A stretch of 64,000 nucleotides of DNA from the NCBI RefSeq assembly GCF_016808335.1, contig NC_053149.1, forward strand, positions 19,254,733 to 19,318,732, given 5' to 3'. Shown one piece after another: positions 11,351-22,000 of this stretch. The notes beneath the pieces were generated by a model. That model was not told the origin of the DNA. It made no database searches and saw only the letters and a program-made list of their open reading frames with translations. A program made the position numbers and the translations under genes. Each line of letters begins with the position of its first letter. Positions within the stretch are counted from its first letter, which is position 1. The DNA comes from Panicum virgatum. Taxonomy: Eukaryota > Streptophyta > Magnoliopsida > Poales > Poaceae.

Positions 11351-11400
11351 TTTTCTCTCGGTGGGGAAGGAATAGGAAAACTGGAAAAGCTTTGATGTCT

Positions 11401-11720
11401 GATTTTTTTGAATTTTTTTATTTTTATATTATTTTTTTTGATTTATCAACAATATATATCAATTTTTTTTTGCAAAATTGTTACCCACCCGCCGGTTCGT
11501 TTGGCGGTAAGGAGATACTGCCGGATGAACCGGCGGTAAGGGCTGTGGGCCACCGCCTGACAGCATTTCGTCGGTTCAACTGGCGATGGGAGGCCAGGCC
11601 AATGGGCCTTAGTTGGCCGGGAACCTACCGCCAGTTAAAACGGCGGTAGCTGGTGCTTACCGTCATATGAGCCGGCGGTAAGCACCTACCGCCGGACCAA
11701 CCGGCGGTAAGACCCCCCAC
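11401..11720. repeat. MULE 1 left terminal region with GC palindromes
   Basis: After the AT-rich terminus come repeated motifs of the form TACCGCCGG-N(3-6)-CCGGCGGTA and degenerate versions, at about 11500-11540, 11618-11650 and 11660-11710. Each can fold on itself. The same motif family fills the right terminus at about 15480-15640. Confidence 0.65.
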
Positions 11721-12325
11721 TTAATCCCCGCCCGGCTCCTCAAGCGCCGCCGCACGCCCGCTCGCTCCCCCGCGCCGCCGCCCGCCAAGCGCCACGGCCC
11801 GTCCGCTCCGCCGCCCGCGTCGCGCCTGGTGAGGGCCGCCCCCCCCCCCCCGGCCGCCGGGGTTTGGCCGGCCGGCGCTCCCCCGACCGCGCGCTCGCCA
11901 CCTTGGGTTGCGCGCCTACTCGTGTTAGGTATATTTTAAAATTTAGTTTAATTAATAATAATTGGTAGATTAGTATTAGAAATATTAGTGATTTAGATAT
12001 AGTTTTAGGTGTAGAAATAGTTTTAATAAATATTAGTGATTTAGATATAATTATTTTTAATATAAAATCGTAGAATATGAAATTGTAAATATTAGTTTAC
12101 ATACGAATATAATTTCATATATAAATATTAATGAGTTCAAACAGACATATTAGTCTCATAAAAATATTATTAATTAATATTATATTACATAGAAAACCTA
12201 CGAATATATGCCAGTAATAGAAATTGTAGAGAAACAATTAAGATAAATGTAAAAATAGCAGAAATATTTATTAGCGTTGATTAAATTCTAAGGACGAGTA
12301 ATTATTGTCGTAAATATTGACAGGC
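11721..12325 (+). other. GC-rich leader and AT-rich intron-like stretch of MULE 1
   Basis: About 11725-11920 is very GC-rich with CGCCGC repeats and a C-run, like the leader exon of grass MULE transposase genes. It is followed by an AT-rich stretch that ends TATTGACAG just before the transposase ATG, which looks like a 5'-UTR intron. No protein is encoded. Confidence 0.4.
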
Positions 12326-13186
12326 ATGTCAGATGATTTATATTTTCAAGTGTTCTATGGGTCAGAAGAAGTTAGATATGGTCCTGAAGGGGTAGATTTG
12401 TCAGAGTTTAGCTCGATCACAAAAAAGTACCCCGAGCTAGAGAGAGGACTTGGATTTCAATATCCAATTGGCTATTTAAAGTTTTCGGCCTTAGTCGAGA
12501 TGAACATGAGATCTCTGTCATGGCAGTGGTCAGTCGAAGGGAACCAGTATTTTAGGAACTATTGCCGCTTGAAGGGACGCAAAACTGGAGGAACTATGTC
12601 AATATAAGTAGTAGACAAGGCTTACCGTTTGTGTTGTTTGTTCAAGCATTCTAGAAGATTAGTTTTAGAACTGAAGCGGGTGGGGATCATGAAGGGCAGG
12701 GAGATATAGTATCGAAAGAAACCGAGACGATGCATGAACCTCATGAAGAAGGTGGTGAACTCGAGATTTTAGAAGATGATAGACATGCTGCACACGAACC
12801 ACGTCAAGCAATTGGTTAGGCTGATGAAGGGGAAAACATTCCAGAGATAGTTGAAGAGTTTCAGAGGGAGGGTGAACAACAGCACAATGCAATGAATGAT
12901 GACTCTTCGGATGATGATGATGATGATGATGACGATGATTATCATGTCCCACACAACTGGTCCGGGTATGATTTTTCAAAGTTAAGTGTAAATGAAGGTG
13001 AAGCGGTCCCTTGGGAGTACAGGCAAAATGAAGTATGCATCGGTTCGGTGTATGCCAACAGTGACAATATGAAGAAAGCTATAAAACGTTGGTCGACTCT
13101 CTCTTTGCAAAGACAGTTCAAAGTTGTCAAGAGCAGTACGAGAACATATGATGTGCGTTGTGTGAGAAGCGAATGTCCTTTCAGAG
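12326..13186 (+). pseudogene. mudrA-like transposase N-terminal fragment
   Basis: The frame begins MSDDLYFQVFYGSEEVRYG and contains LSWQWSVEGNQYFRNYCRL, a typical N-terminal region of grass MuDR transposases. Near 12575 the frame shifts (WRNYVNISSRQGLPFVLFVQ continues in another frame). In-frame stops follow near 12652 and 12820, then an Asp-rich run and the MuDR DNA-binding segment (IGSVYANSDNMKKAIKRWST, YDVRCVRSECPFRV). The catalytic DDE, SWIM and zinc-knuckle parts are gone. At about 13186 the sequence switches to an unrelated LTR. Confidence 0.75.
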
Positions 13187-14098
13187 TGAGTTGTATTGCT
13201 CTTGCTCTTGCGTATGAATGAGCCTACCCTCCGCCCAGCCTGGGTATTGGCCTCTGCCGGGGCTTGAGTCCTTCTCTAACGGGCGTCTCCCTTTTATAGC
13301 TCAAGGAAGACGCGTACACGGGTGTTGAGACCCCGACAGGTGGGCCCAATGTGGATGTATAGCATACTGCGAAGAAGGCATTAATGGTGCTACAGCGGTT
13401 GAGAATCTCTCCCCGGATACGCTTCATCGCCCTGCAGACTCTCTGACCGAGGGGAGGATTTACCTGTCCCATCGGCGAGGCGCCCGTTGAGGTAGTGTAG
13501 GTTGCGGCGTAGACTGTTGAGTCTACCGCGTAGGCGTCATGATGGGCGAAGCCGAGCCGTTGTGTCCAACTGGCGTAGCAGGCTGCCGTGCGTTGCGTGG
13601 GCGGCGCCAGCGGCTGCACTGTGTGCCTTGGTAACGCGCGATCAATAGTGCAGCCTGGCAAAAGTCGCCTCGGGCTCTGCCGTGGCAGAGCGCACTTACA
13701 TCTCTCGTATTGAATGCGGTAGGTGGGCGAGTCTTCCAGTAGAAGACTCGCGGCTGCGCGCGTGCCCGTACCCGCGGACACGTGGCGGCTACGGACCAGC
13801 CCCAGGCAGGGAGTTGGTTCCCTCCCCGCTGAGGGGTCCGGATAGTATATGGGGGTCCGGGGCTTGGTAGGAGGTCCGGGGCCCCCGGCTATTTTGGCTG
13901 AGCGCTCCCTTCTCCGGGACACATGGCATCACCGGACCCTTCCCTAGCAAGAAATGGGTCTGGGGCCGCTGGCCGGGTGAGAAAGGCTCCGGACCGCAGG
14001 GGTCTGGCTGCTCAGGCCGTCAGCGCGTAGTCAAGGATAACTACGAGGCTCTTGCCTAGATACAGCAAGAGAGGGTACCCTAGTCCAGGGGTACCGAC
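13186..14098 (-). mobile_element. Truncated LTR starting TGTCGGTACCCC
   Basis: Read on the minus strand it begins TGTCGGTACCCCTGGACTAG at 14098. It is GC-rich, carries GCTATAAAAG at 13291-13300, and continues through a leader to AAGAGCAATACAACTC near 13190. This is an LTR layout (U3, TATA, R/U5). No proper right end or 5-bp duplication is visible, so it is probably a truncated solo LTR. It replaces the core of the MULE transposase. The 232-aa open frame across it encodes nothing recognisable. Confidence 0.55.
13291..13300 (-). promoter_or_regulatory. TATA box of the truncated LTR
   Basis: The minus strand reads GCTATAAAAG, about 800 bp inside the LTR start. It is followed by GGAGACGCCCG, as expected for U3/R transition sequence. 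Confidence 0.45.
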
Positions 14099-14163
14099 AG
14101 TTCTGATAAAAACCGAGAAGGGGGAAAACAAATGATAGACGCTCGGGAAGAAGTGGTATATAT

Positions 14164-14242
14164 GGCGCCCAGCTCGGCGCCACAAATCAAGGCACCGAGC
14201 TCGGCGCCACAAATCTAGGCGCCGAGCTCGGCGCCACAAATG
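14164..14242. repeat. 27-bp tandem palindromic repeat, 3 copies
   Basis: Three units share GAGCTCGGCGCCACAAAT. The best unit contains the self-complementary GGCGCCGAGCTCGGCGCC. Similar GGTGCCGAGCTCGGCG wording occurs near 37022-37041. The repeat lies between the LTR and the GRF-type remnant inside MULE 1. Confidence 0.75.
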
Positions 14243-14403
14243 GGTACTTGTAGTAGAAAGTACACAATGCAGATTAATTAGACATTGGAATTACAAAAAC
14301 AATTGCACTGGCATGTACATGGAACACGCCAACGTCGTGTTCCATCTAAACCTAACATGCCTTAGGGAATATGAAATTCGAACATTAAATGATAGTCATC
14401 TAT

Positions 14404-14986
14404 TGAGTGCACCGAGAATACTTCCCCTTCCTAATAGCCTCGGGCCCCGCCTCCTTCGTACGGCGGGCCCTCTCTCGCTTTCTCTCCCTATCAGCTTCAC
14501 GCACCTCCGCCTGCCGATGTTCCACATCTGCGAACCTCTTCTGGATCTCTTCTTTGACTTTTTTGCGCTTCTCCTCCATTTTTTCCTCTTGCAGCATTCA
14601 CTGCCACCTTTCCGCAGCCCATCTTCTTTTGCGTTCAACGTGTTCCTTAGCTTCGGTCAATTGCTCCGTGTCCAGCCACTGTATGAAATCACAAAGAGGT
14701 GGTGGACTCTATTTCCAAGCCGAGTTAGATTTAACTTACTGAACTCCGAAGGCGCAAACTAGATAGTGCGAGGTGATACCTTCGCTTTGTCCTTGCCGTA
14801 GCGCTTTGGTGGATCGTACTCGTAGTTCTCACTCATGAAGAACCTCCTGCCGAAGTCATCGCCCAAAACTTTGGACTCCATCAGCTTGCACAACGAACCG
14901 CAGAAGCACATTGGAACCTGCACTCCTTGAGGCACAGGTTCTCTAATCTTGTTCCACGGAATGTAGGTAGAACCAGAGAAAGACAT
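14404..14986 (-). pseudogene. MULE-associated GRF-type zinc-finger protein remnant
   Basis: The ATG is at 14986. The first exon reads SFSGSTYIPWNKIREPVP, then MCFCGSLCKLMESKVLG and GRRFFMSENYEYDPPKRYG, a CxCG...C...GRRF layout like the plant GRF zinc finger. After a likely intron (about 14710-14760) the frame continues PPPLCDFIQWLDTEQ and a charged coiled coil (EERKRRWAAE-like, KVKEEIQKRFADVEHRQAEV). A TGA interrupts that frame near 14592. Similar short proteins are carried by grass MULEs in opposite orientation to the transposase, as here. Its role is unknown. Confidence 0.6.
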
Positions 14987-15036
14987 GGTGGTAGTGCGGG
15001 GATGTCTAGTGACTTCGTATGAGATGGGGCGATGTC

Positions 15037-15046
15037 CTATTTATAG
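15037..15046 (-). promoter_or_regulatory. TATA box of the MULE-borne GRF gene
   Basis: The minus strand reads CTATAAATAG about 50-60 bp upstream of the ATG at 14986, a sensible distance for a short leader. The sequence is also self-complementary. Confidence 0.5.
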
Positions 15047-15508
15047 ATGGAGCTATTTGGTCTATAGGCATGGTTCACGCATGTCTATCGCCGTTTCAAA
15101 CGGCGGTAGGTCCTCCCACATTTTTAATTATAGTGGGGGTACAGAAGAATCCGATGCAAGGTGACAGAACATCGAAATCGTAATTGGAACTCATGAATAT
15201 GTCTCATAAAAATATATTTTCACATTCTATTAGAGTTAAATCTAATTTGTATTAGTTTATAAAAAGTATTTCCATAACCTCCGCTATCTCTATTGTTTTC
15301 TGAAATATCTCTAAATGTAAAGAAAATAATTACAGCACAGAGAGCCTATAAAATAATTAAACAATTAATTACAGCAAAGAGAGCATATAAAATAATTAAC
15401 AAAAAATTGTGGGATTACCTACCGCCGTTTGAAACAGCGATAGGTCACTACGAGTCTACAGTCCGTCTACAGCCGGCTATAGGCGCGCTGTAGCCCGGCG
15501 GTAGCACC

Positions 15509-15560
15509 TACCGCCGGTTCATCCGGCGGTAGGTAGCTACCGCCGGATGAACCGGCGGTA
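15509..15560. repeat. Perfect 23-bp inverted repeat in MULE 1 right end
   Basis: Arms at 15509-15531 and 15538-15560 are exact reverse complements separated by GGTAGC. Each arm is itself a near-palindrome built on CCGCCGG...CCGGCGG. The 11-mer CGGTTCATCCG (or its complement) is in each arm. Confidence 0.85.
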
Positions 15561-15728
15561 TGTTAGATGGGCCGTGGGCCAACGAACTTACCGCCGGTAT
15601 GAACCGGCGGTACCTTCCTTCCGCCGGATGAACTGGCGACTGGATGACATATTTGCAAAAAAAAATAACGACATATATTTTTGACAAATCAGAAAAAAAA
15701 TATAAAAATAAAAAAATCGATTTTTTTC

Positions 15729-17358
15729 TATACATTTATAAATCTGCAAAAGCGGAAAGGACAAAATTGGACAAAGAAGTTGTACTACCAGTTTTATATT
15801 TGTGCAAGAAAAAATCATGAAACTTCGGCGTTGACTCCACCACACATGCTCGTCAACTTTTTGTACAATAGGCTGGTCGTCAGCATTTGATGCAGCTACA
15901 GTTCATTTTTTGTAACAATTTAGTGAAAAATTACAAAGTTCATTTACACCAACATATTTGAAGTCAAAAAAATTGTCAAACAATTTTTAGGGGTTTATTT
16001 ACAACCCAATGCTCTTAGATTGGACCAAAATTTAATGATTTCTAATTACAAAATTCAAGCTTAAATTACTACTTCTTTTTTAAATACAGTACATACGCAT
16101 CTGCTCACGTACACACACTCACCTCATATACACACATTTATCTTATATGAACACACGTACACAACCTTACTTCTATGAGCACCACTGAACAATTGAACCA
16201 GCAATCTCGAGGTTGACGAAGCCACCACATATGCCTTGTTGTCGATAAGAATGTTCTATACCATTGAGAAATAGTGCCGGTTAAATTATGTAGCAAATTC
16301 AAGAAAATGCGAGAACTCATGCCGAGTCGATGACTCAAACTCAGATGGACAATTTCCATTGTAGAAAATTTACTGACTGAGCTAAGTTCAGTTCATGAGC
16401 TTAAATTATTACTTAGTTGTGGAGATCTTACATGATAGTATAGTTGTCTTAATATATATGATGTCCAGTATACTTAACTTTGTATTGTGTGCTCAACATT
16501 GAGATATTGGATTTTTTTAACAAATATAAAACCCTTTCGTTAGAACCTTGAAAATATTGCTCACATGCAGATTACGATGCACTGCACGGATAGAAGATTC
16601 CATATAAGTGATCTCAAAGGTTGAAAATGAAGTGCTCATGGAGTCAGAGACTAACAGAGAGATCGTTAGCTATGGGAGTTCTTTGTTAGATGATCTACTA
16701 TGATGCATGTCCTTTTACTAGGTCTTGTAATAAGAGTAGATGCTTAGATATTATCTAGTCTTATGATAGGCTTCACTTTTAAATAAATTTCTTATTCATC
16801 TAAATTGCAAACTTGATTGTATTTTAATTTTATAGTGGAAACAGGAATACCGTCATTTCAAAAAAAAACTTTTGCTAGTGGTAGATCAATTCAAGGATGT
16901 GAGATGCTTGGTTATATAATCTTCATAAACACTTAGCACATAAGAATTCTATAAGGTTGACCAATTTTGGCTGGTATTCTAATGCTATACAAGATTTTGA
17001 CAAGTTTTTTATTCTGACTGCTAGTAAAATTTGTTGTCAAAATATGTACATGTCACGTGTTACCAAAAATGTTGGGTTGTTTGGTTTCAGCATTTCGCCC
17101 TACCGGATCTTGCCAATTGTACTAAGTTAGAAGTTCAGGAGTTATTTGTTTTGCTGGACACCTTATTTACTACAGAATAAGGTATTATTTGTTTTCAAAA
17201 GTTTTGGAGTTATTTTTATACTGAAAACATGCAAAAGGTGTTAGACTAAAACAAAATTGAGATGCGTGTAGGTATTTTTTAAAAAAACATCAAGGTGGGT
17301 TTTAATTTGTTTTTTCAGTTCTAGTAGTATTTGTACAGTAGTATTTTTTATACCAATA
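15729..17358. other. Intergenic stretch, mostly unassigned
   Basis: Apart from the SINE-like block at 16060-16365, this AT-rich region shows no gene and no delimited element. A short AT-rich inverted structure around 16900-17300 could not be assigned. Confidence 0.45.
16060..16365 (-). mobile_element. SINE-like retroposon (Au-type)
   Basis: On the minus strand the body runs from GAGTTTGAGTCATCGACTC (box-B-like) through GTGGCTTCGTCAACCTCGAG, GTGGTGCTCATAGAAGTAAG and a run of GTGTGTACGTGAGC-type repeats. It ends TGTACTGTATTTAAAAAAG, a poly(A)-like tail. This order is familiar from tRNA-derived SINEs common in grasses. The copy is diverged and its target duplication is not clear. Confidence 0.5.
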
Positions 17359-17434
17359 CTTCTTCCGTTTCAAAATGTAGTTCGTTTTAACTTTATATTA
17401 AGATCTATAAATTTATATTTTAGAATGAAAGAGG
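17359..17434. mobile_element. Deleted Stowaway-like MITE (76 bp)
   Basis: It starts CTTCTTCCGTTTCAAAATG and ends GAATGAAAGAGG, bounded by TA at 17357-17358 and 17435-17436. The ends match Stowaway termini imperfectly and the interior is shortened. Confidence 0.5.
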
Positions 17435-17722
17435 TATAATACAAGCAAAATCATATTCTATTGCATATCTATGCTCACATAGAAAACAGCTCACATAGAA
17501 AACAGCCAATGATCATGGCCTGCGAAGGCTAAAAAGAATCGGTCCATCCCTACCGTTGAAGCCCACAGCAGCCCACAAGCTACCCTGCCCCTCACAGCCG
17601 CCAGTCTATATCACCACTTCACCACGCGTCCCTTGTCGCATGTTCCGTCTGCTTCCATCCCACCACCACGCATCCCGAACCTTCTCGAGCCCCCTCACCG
17701 AACCCTCCTCCGTCCTCCCACT

Positions 17723-18150
17723 TAAAGGATGATCTAGACATTTGAATTCTTAGAATAAATTTAATATTTTAAAATAAATATGTTTAAAATTTTATATTAT
17801 TTTTTTTATATTATCAAGCATATTATTACACATAAGAATAAAATTTTGTATAGATTTTTTTATATATTATTTGCTCCCTACAATTAAAAAAGTGAAAAAA
17901 GATTCGAATCCGTATCCGATCCGTATTCGAATTTTTATATCTATTATTTGAGAATATATATAAATTTTTATATCTATTATTTGAGAATATATATGATAAA
18001 TTTGAGGTTTAGTTTTTATAAATCTTTACAAGATCAATGTTAAATACAAGACTATGAATTTACATAATAAATTCTATATCTTATTTGTCCATAATCGAAG
18101 AAAAATAATAAAAAATCTGACATTCGAATAAACATCCGAGTCCATCCTTA
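17723..18150. mobile_element. hAT-like element in the SR gene 5' region
   Basis: The ends TAAAGGATGATCTAGACATT and (minus strand) TAAGGATGGACTCGGATG are imperfect inverted repeats. They resemble the ends of the element at 582-1379, and the CGAATCCGTATCCGATCC wording inside is shared with it. Flanks are CTCCCACT (17715-17722) and CTCCCGCC (18151-18158), a 6/8 match to an 8-bp duplication. It splits GC- and CT-rich sequence that otherwise looks like a continuous gene leader. Confidence 0.65.
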
Positions 18151-18158
18151 CTCCCGCC

Positions 18159-19049
18159 CGGCTCCACGCAGGTGTGCCCGCCCAATCCCCCACATTCCCA
18201 CGGCACAGCACACTGTTTCTTTTCCTTTCTGTTCGCTCCGATCTTGTTTCGATCATGGTAATCCCCAACCTCCCGCCCGCCCCTCTCGCCGCCGATTCCC
18301 TTTCTTAGCTTTGATTTGTGAGGTGATCAAGTCCACTCTCCTGTTCTGTTCGTTGCGGGATTGCTCGATGAGTAGTGCGCTGGTAATCCAATTCATCATT
18401 AGCACGGTTCGATTAGGTCATTGTAAGTTTGTAACCTTGTTCATCTTCTTCAGCGGCCATTCTTCCTAAATTTCGGGGATTTAACCGACTCCCTTGCGCT
18501 ATGTTGAATTATGCTCCCCTGTCAGTTGTTTGTTTTTAGGAGCTGCTACCATACTTAAAACTATCGAGACATTGATGCATGATTGAACACTGTAGAGCCC
18601 GTGAAATACGCATGTGTAGTTTGATTACCCACCGTTGGAAGAATTGTTCAGTTCTTTTCGAAAAGAAATAGTTATTATATATGCTCAGCATATATTAAGT
18701 AAATAAATAAATAAAAGGCGAAGGAGAATATTTTGAAGACTCATAGCGCTCTTGTTACATTTTCCAATGAAGCATCATTCTTTGCTGGTTAAGGATGCTG
18801 CTACTTCGTTTTTTTTAAAAAAAAATAGTCCACCTTACAATGCTCAGCATATAGTTGTCTGCCACTATGTTTCCTTGCTGTTTTTTTATTTTTGATATAT
18901 TTTCTTGTTCCTTCGAATAAGATACTTCAAATTTTGTCTCTTCCTATTAATTCATGCTAGTACCATGCTAGGAGATTTTGTTTGTTACCCCAGTATCTTC
19001 TGCATCGTGTGGCTAGCGACTTTGGTCTTACCTTTCTGGTTGACTGCAG
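18159..19049 (+). other. SR gene leader and 5'-UTR intron
   Basis: A CT-rich leader (18159-18257) ends GATCATG|GTAATC, a possible donor at 18258. The next good acceptor is TGACTGCAG at 19041-19049, seven bases before the coding ATG. A long 5'-UTR intron is common for SR genes. The exact transcription start and donor are inferred. Confidence 0.5.
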
Positions 19050-19055
19050 AAAACA

Positions 19056-22000
19056 ATGAGCAGGCGCAACAGCCGCACCATCTATGTAGGCAACCTCCCT
19101 GGGGACATCCGTGAGAGGGAGGTTGAGGACCTCTTCCACAAGGTGTGTGTAATCTTTTTACATGCACCTTTGTCGGTCAGGGCATATGAGTAATTAATAA
19201 AATTTTCTGTCTCAGCGATATCAGTATCCTGTTAATGTGAAAATATTAGTTTGGGGTTGAAGGTTTGCATTTTTTTTAAGACATTAAATGGTATATTATC
19301 TGCAACTTGATTTAGGCATTGCACATGAATTATTATTTGATTTCCGTCTGTTCTTTTTTATCGAGTTGTGTCAACCAAAGAAACATTGTATATGTTGTCT
19401 TTTTCTGAATTAAACAGGGCTCTCTGTTTTTGCAATTGTGCACAGTACGTTTATTATGTCTCTGCATGACCTATGCTTTTAATTATGTATAGTCTAAGTC
19501 CGCATAAGGCAAATTTGCAGTATCTGAAACCTTGATGATGCATGTAGTGAAACGAGAAAACTGTCCTGTCTAGCATAAGAAAATGTTTTCACACTGTAGT
19601 ATTAGTATATATTTATTGAATCTTGTATGACAATACACTTGCCTTAATTTTTAATTCAATGTATGATTGTGCAGTATGGTCGAATTTTGGATATTGACCT
19701 GAAGATACCTCCAAGACCTCCTGGATACGCTTTCGTTGAGGTGAAGATGTTTTCCTGTGGACTTACTTCTAAACTTATAACAACAGCTCTATTAATCCTT
19801 TTCAGTTTTATAATCTATTTTAGATCATGTTTTGACCATTGAAAATTCAAAGCAAACTAGCTGATAAAATTTGGTTCTGATGCAAACAAACATCTGGTGT
19901 TAACAAAAATATGATGCTTTTGTAGTTTGAGGACCCACGTGACGCTGATGATGCAATTTATGGGCGTGATGGGTATAACTTTGATGGCTACAGGTTGCGG
20001 GTATGTAGACCAAGATGTGTGCTTCATTTATTGAGTGATTTTTTCCTGAAGGGGTCTGGTTTGGTTTTTCTTGTGATTATGAGCTGAAAATATGTTTTCT
20101 ACTCAGGTTGAATTAGCTCATGGTGGAAGAGGTCAGTCTTACTCTTATGATCGTTCTAGCAGCTATAGCAGCACACGCCGTGGAGGTGTTTCTAGGCGCT
20201 CTGATTACCGTGGTTGGTACTTTTGTCTTATTATGATTAAGTTTACTTATAGCTCCTTACAGAGATTCTCATGGTTACATTTTCTGAACCATGCAGTTAT
20301 GGTCATGGGGTTACCTTCATCGGCATCATGGCAAGATCTGAAGGTACTGCATTTGTAACTAACTTCTGCTATTAGTTTTTGCTGGAAAGGAGTTCAATTT
20401 ATTACATTTCAGGACCACATGCGACGCGCCGGTGATGTTTGTTTCTCTGATGTATACCGTGAGGCCGGAGGTTAGTAGTTTGAGCATTCCTAAACTCATT
20501 TCCTGTTATTTCATTGCAGCATAAGGTAATAAACGTGATCACTAATTGTTTATATCATGTGGCCATAATTATTGCTTCATTGTCCCTCTGAAATATGAAA
20601 TCTTCTGGTTCTATTCGGAATTTCCACATATTGATGACATCTATTCCTTCTTCTTTCTTGTGCTGCAGAAACTATTGGAATTGTGGATTATACAAACTAT
20701 GAAGACATGAAATATGCGGTGAGTTTTGCAGGTCTTTTACTCATTGCTTTCAATATGATATTTAACTTGTATCATCTATTACTGTTTCAGAGGGTCTGTT
20801 TGACTGTTGAAGAGAATGCTCTAATTAAATGTGTGTTCTTTCCTGTGTCATGTGGTATGCTTTACTCTTATGCATTTTTCTCTTTCCATCTTGCAGATCA
20901 GGAAGCTTGATGACTCACTGTTCAGGAACGCATTTTCTAGGGCGTATGTCAGAGTATGTTCTCTTGTTTTCCTCAATTTGGTTTTAGAAATCGCTAAGAT
21001 GCCTGGCATGATATCTATTTGATTATGAAACTATGTTGATTTGTTATTCTATTATAGGTGAGAGAGTATGATGCTAGATCACGAAGCAGAAGCCGTAGCC
21101 GCTCTTACTCGAGAAGCCCCAGTTACAGCAGGAGCAGGAGTCCAAAGTATGTATAAACGTTCACAAATTTGACATAACAAGTTCTATGGAACCCATTCTT
21201 ATTTCTTGTTTCGTACTTAGATCTGTTTCTCGGTCACTATCACCTGTCGATGAAAGGTATGTAAATCTATATTGATGGGAAATGTGCATTTGTGAAATTG
21301 TAAGTGCTAGTGTTGGATCTGCATGCTATGCCTGCAAATTTATTGTTAGAAGGAAGATGATACTTAGTACTTACTCAGCAAATAAACGGTGAAAGCAATC
21401 AGACCTTGTTCTATGTCATCTTTAACATATGGTTTAGATAATTAGATATGCAGTGCACCTATGGTGCTAAAAAATATGGAAGCCTCACTTTATGTAGAGA
21501 GGCCATCATTTTGTAAACTAGCCTCAAGCGGGGCACATGTATTATTGTAAAACTGATAAGAGAGTGCCACAAACTTATTTGTTTCCTACCATCTGGTACA
21601 CTTTCAACAAACAAAAAGCCTTTCAGAACCTTATGCTTTATATGAACTTCCACATGTGCATCTCTACATTTTCAAGTACCTTCTAGATCATGCTCCTTAA
21701 AAATTTTAAGTGATACCACAAACTTACATATAAATCTTGCAATGCTGAAGTGGGGAGCGTTGATCCTTCATAAGCATGCCAAGTTGGAGAGGGGAAATGA
21801 CTTAGAGTAGACAATGATAGGGGAACCAGAATTTTAGCTTCTTTCAAAACTAGGTTTTTTTTTTCACTCTTGCTGCTATATCAATCAGTCATCTCTATAG
21901 CATGGCAGCATCTCTTTGTTTTTCTCATGGAGAAGTTTCAGTCCTCTCCTTATTTAACAAACAAATGTATACATATGTGGACCCAAATTATATTTCCTAC

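Larger units (their letters stand above)
11401..15728. mobile_element. Decayed Mutator-like element (MULE 1)
   Basis: Long inverted ends start near 11401 and 15728. Both contain a T-rich tract with GATTTTTTTATTTTTATA (or a close variant), a TTTTTTTTTGCAAA block, and then several CCGGCGGTA palindromes. Inside lie a plus-strand mudrA-like fragment (12326-13186) and a minus-strand GRF-type gene remnant (14404-14986). The catalytic transposase region is absent, with a retrotransposon LTR in its place. No 9-bp duplication was convincing, so the ends are approximate. The left end abuts the 237-aa gene, consistent with MULE preference for 5' gene regions. Confidence 0.7.

Noticed and set aside
10586..11375. 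Long plus-strand open frames (252 and 240 aa)
   Set aside because: Antisense shadows of the minus-strand 237-aa gene. They are low-complexity Pro/Arg/Ser with no recognisable motif.
12665..12979. His-rich minus-strand frame
   Set aside because: Antisense of the Asp-rich run in the mudrA-like fragment.
13224..13922. 232-aa minus-strand open frame
   Set aside because: It lies entirely inside a GC-rich LTR with its own TATA box and shows no protein-like motif.
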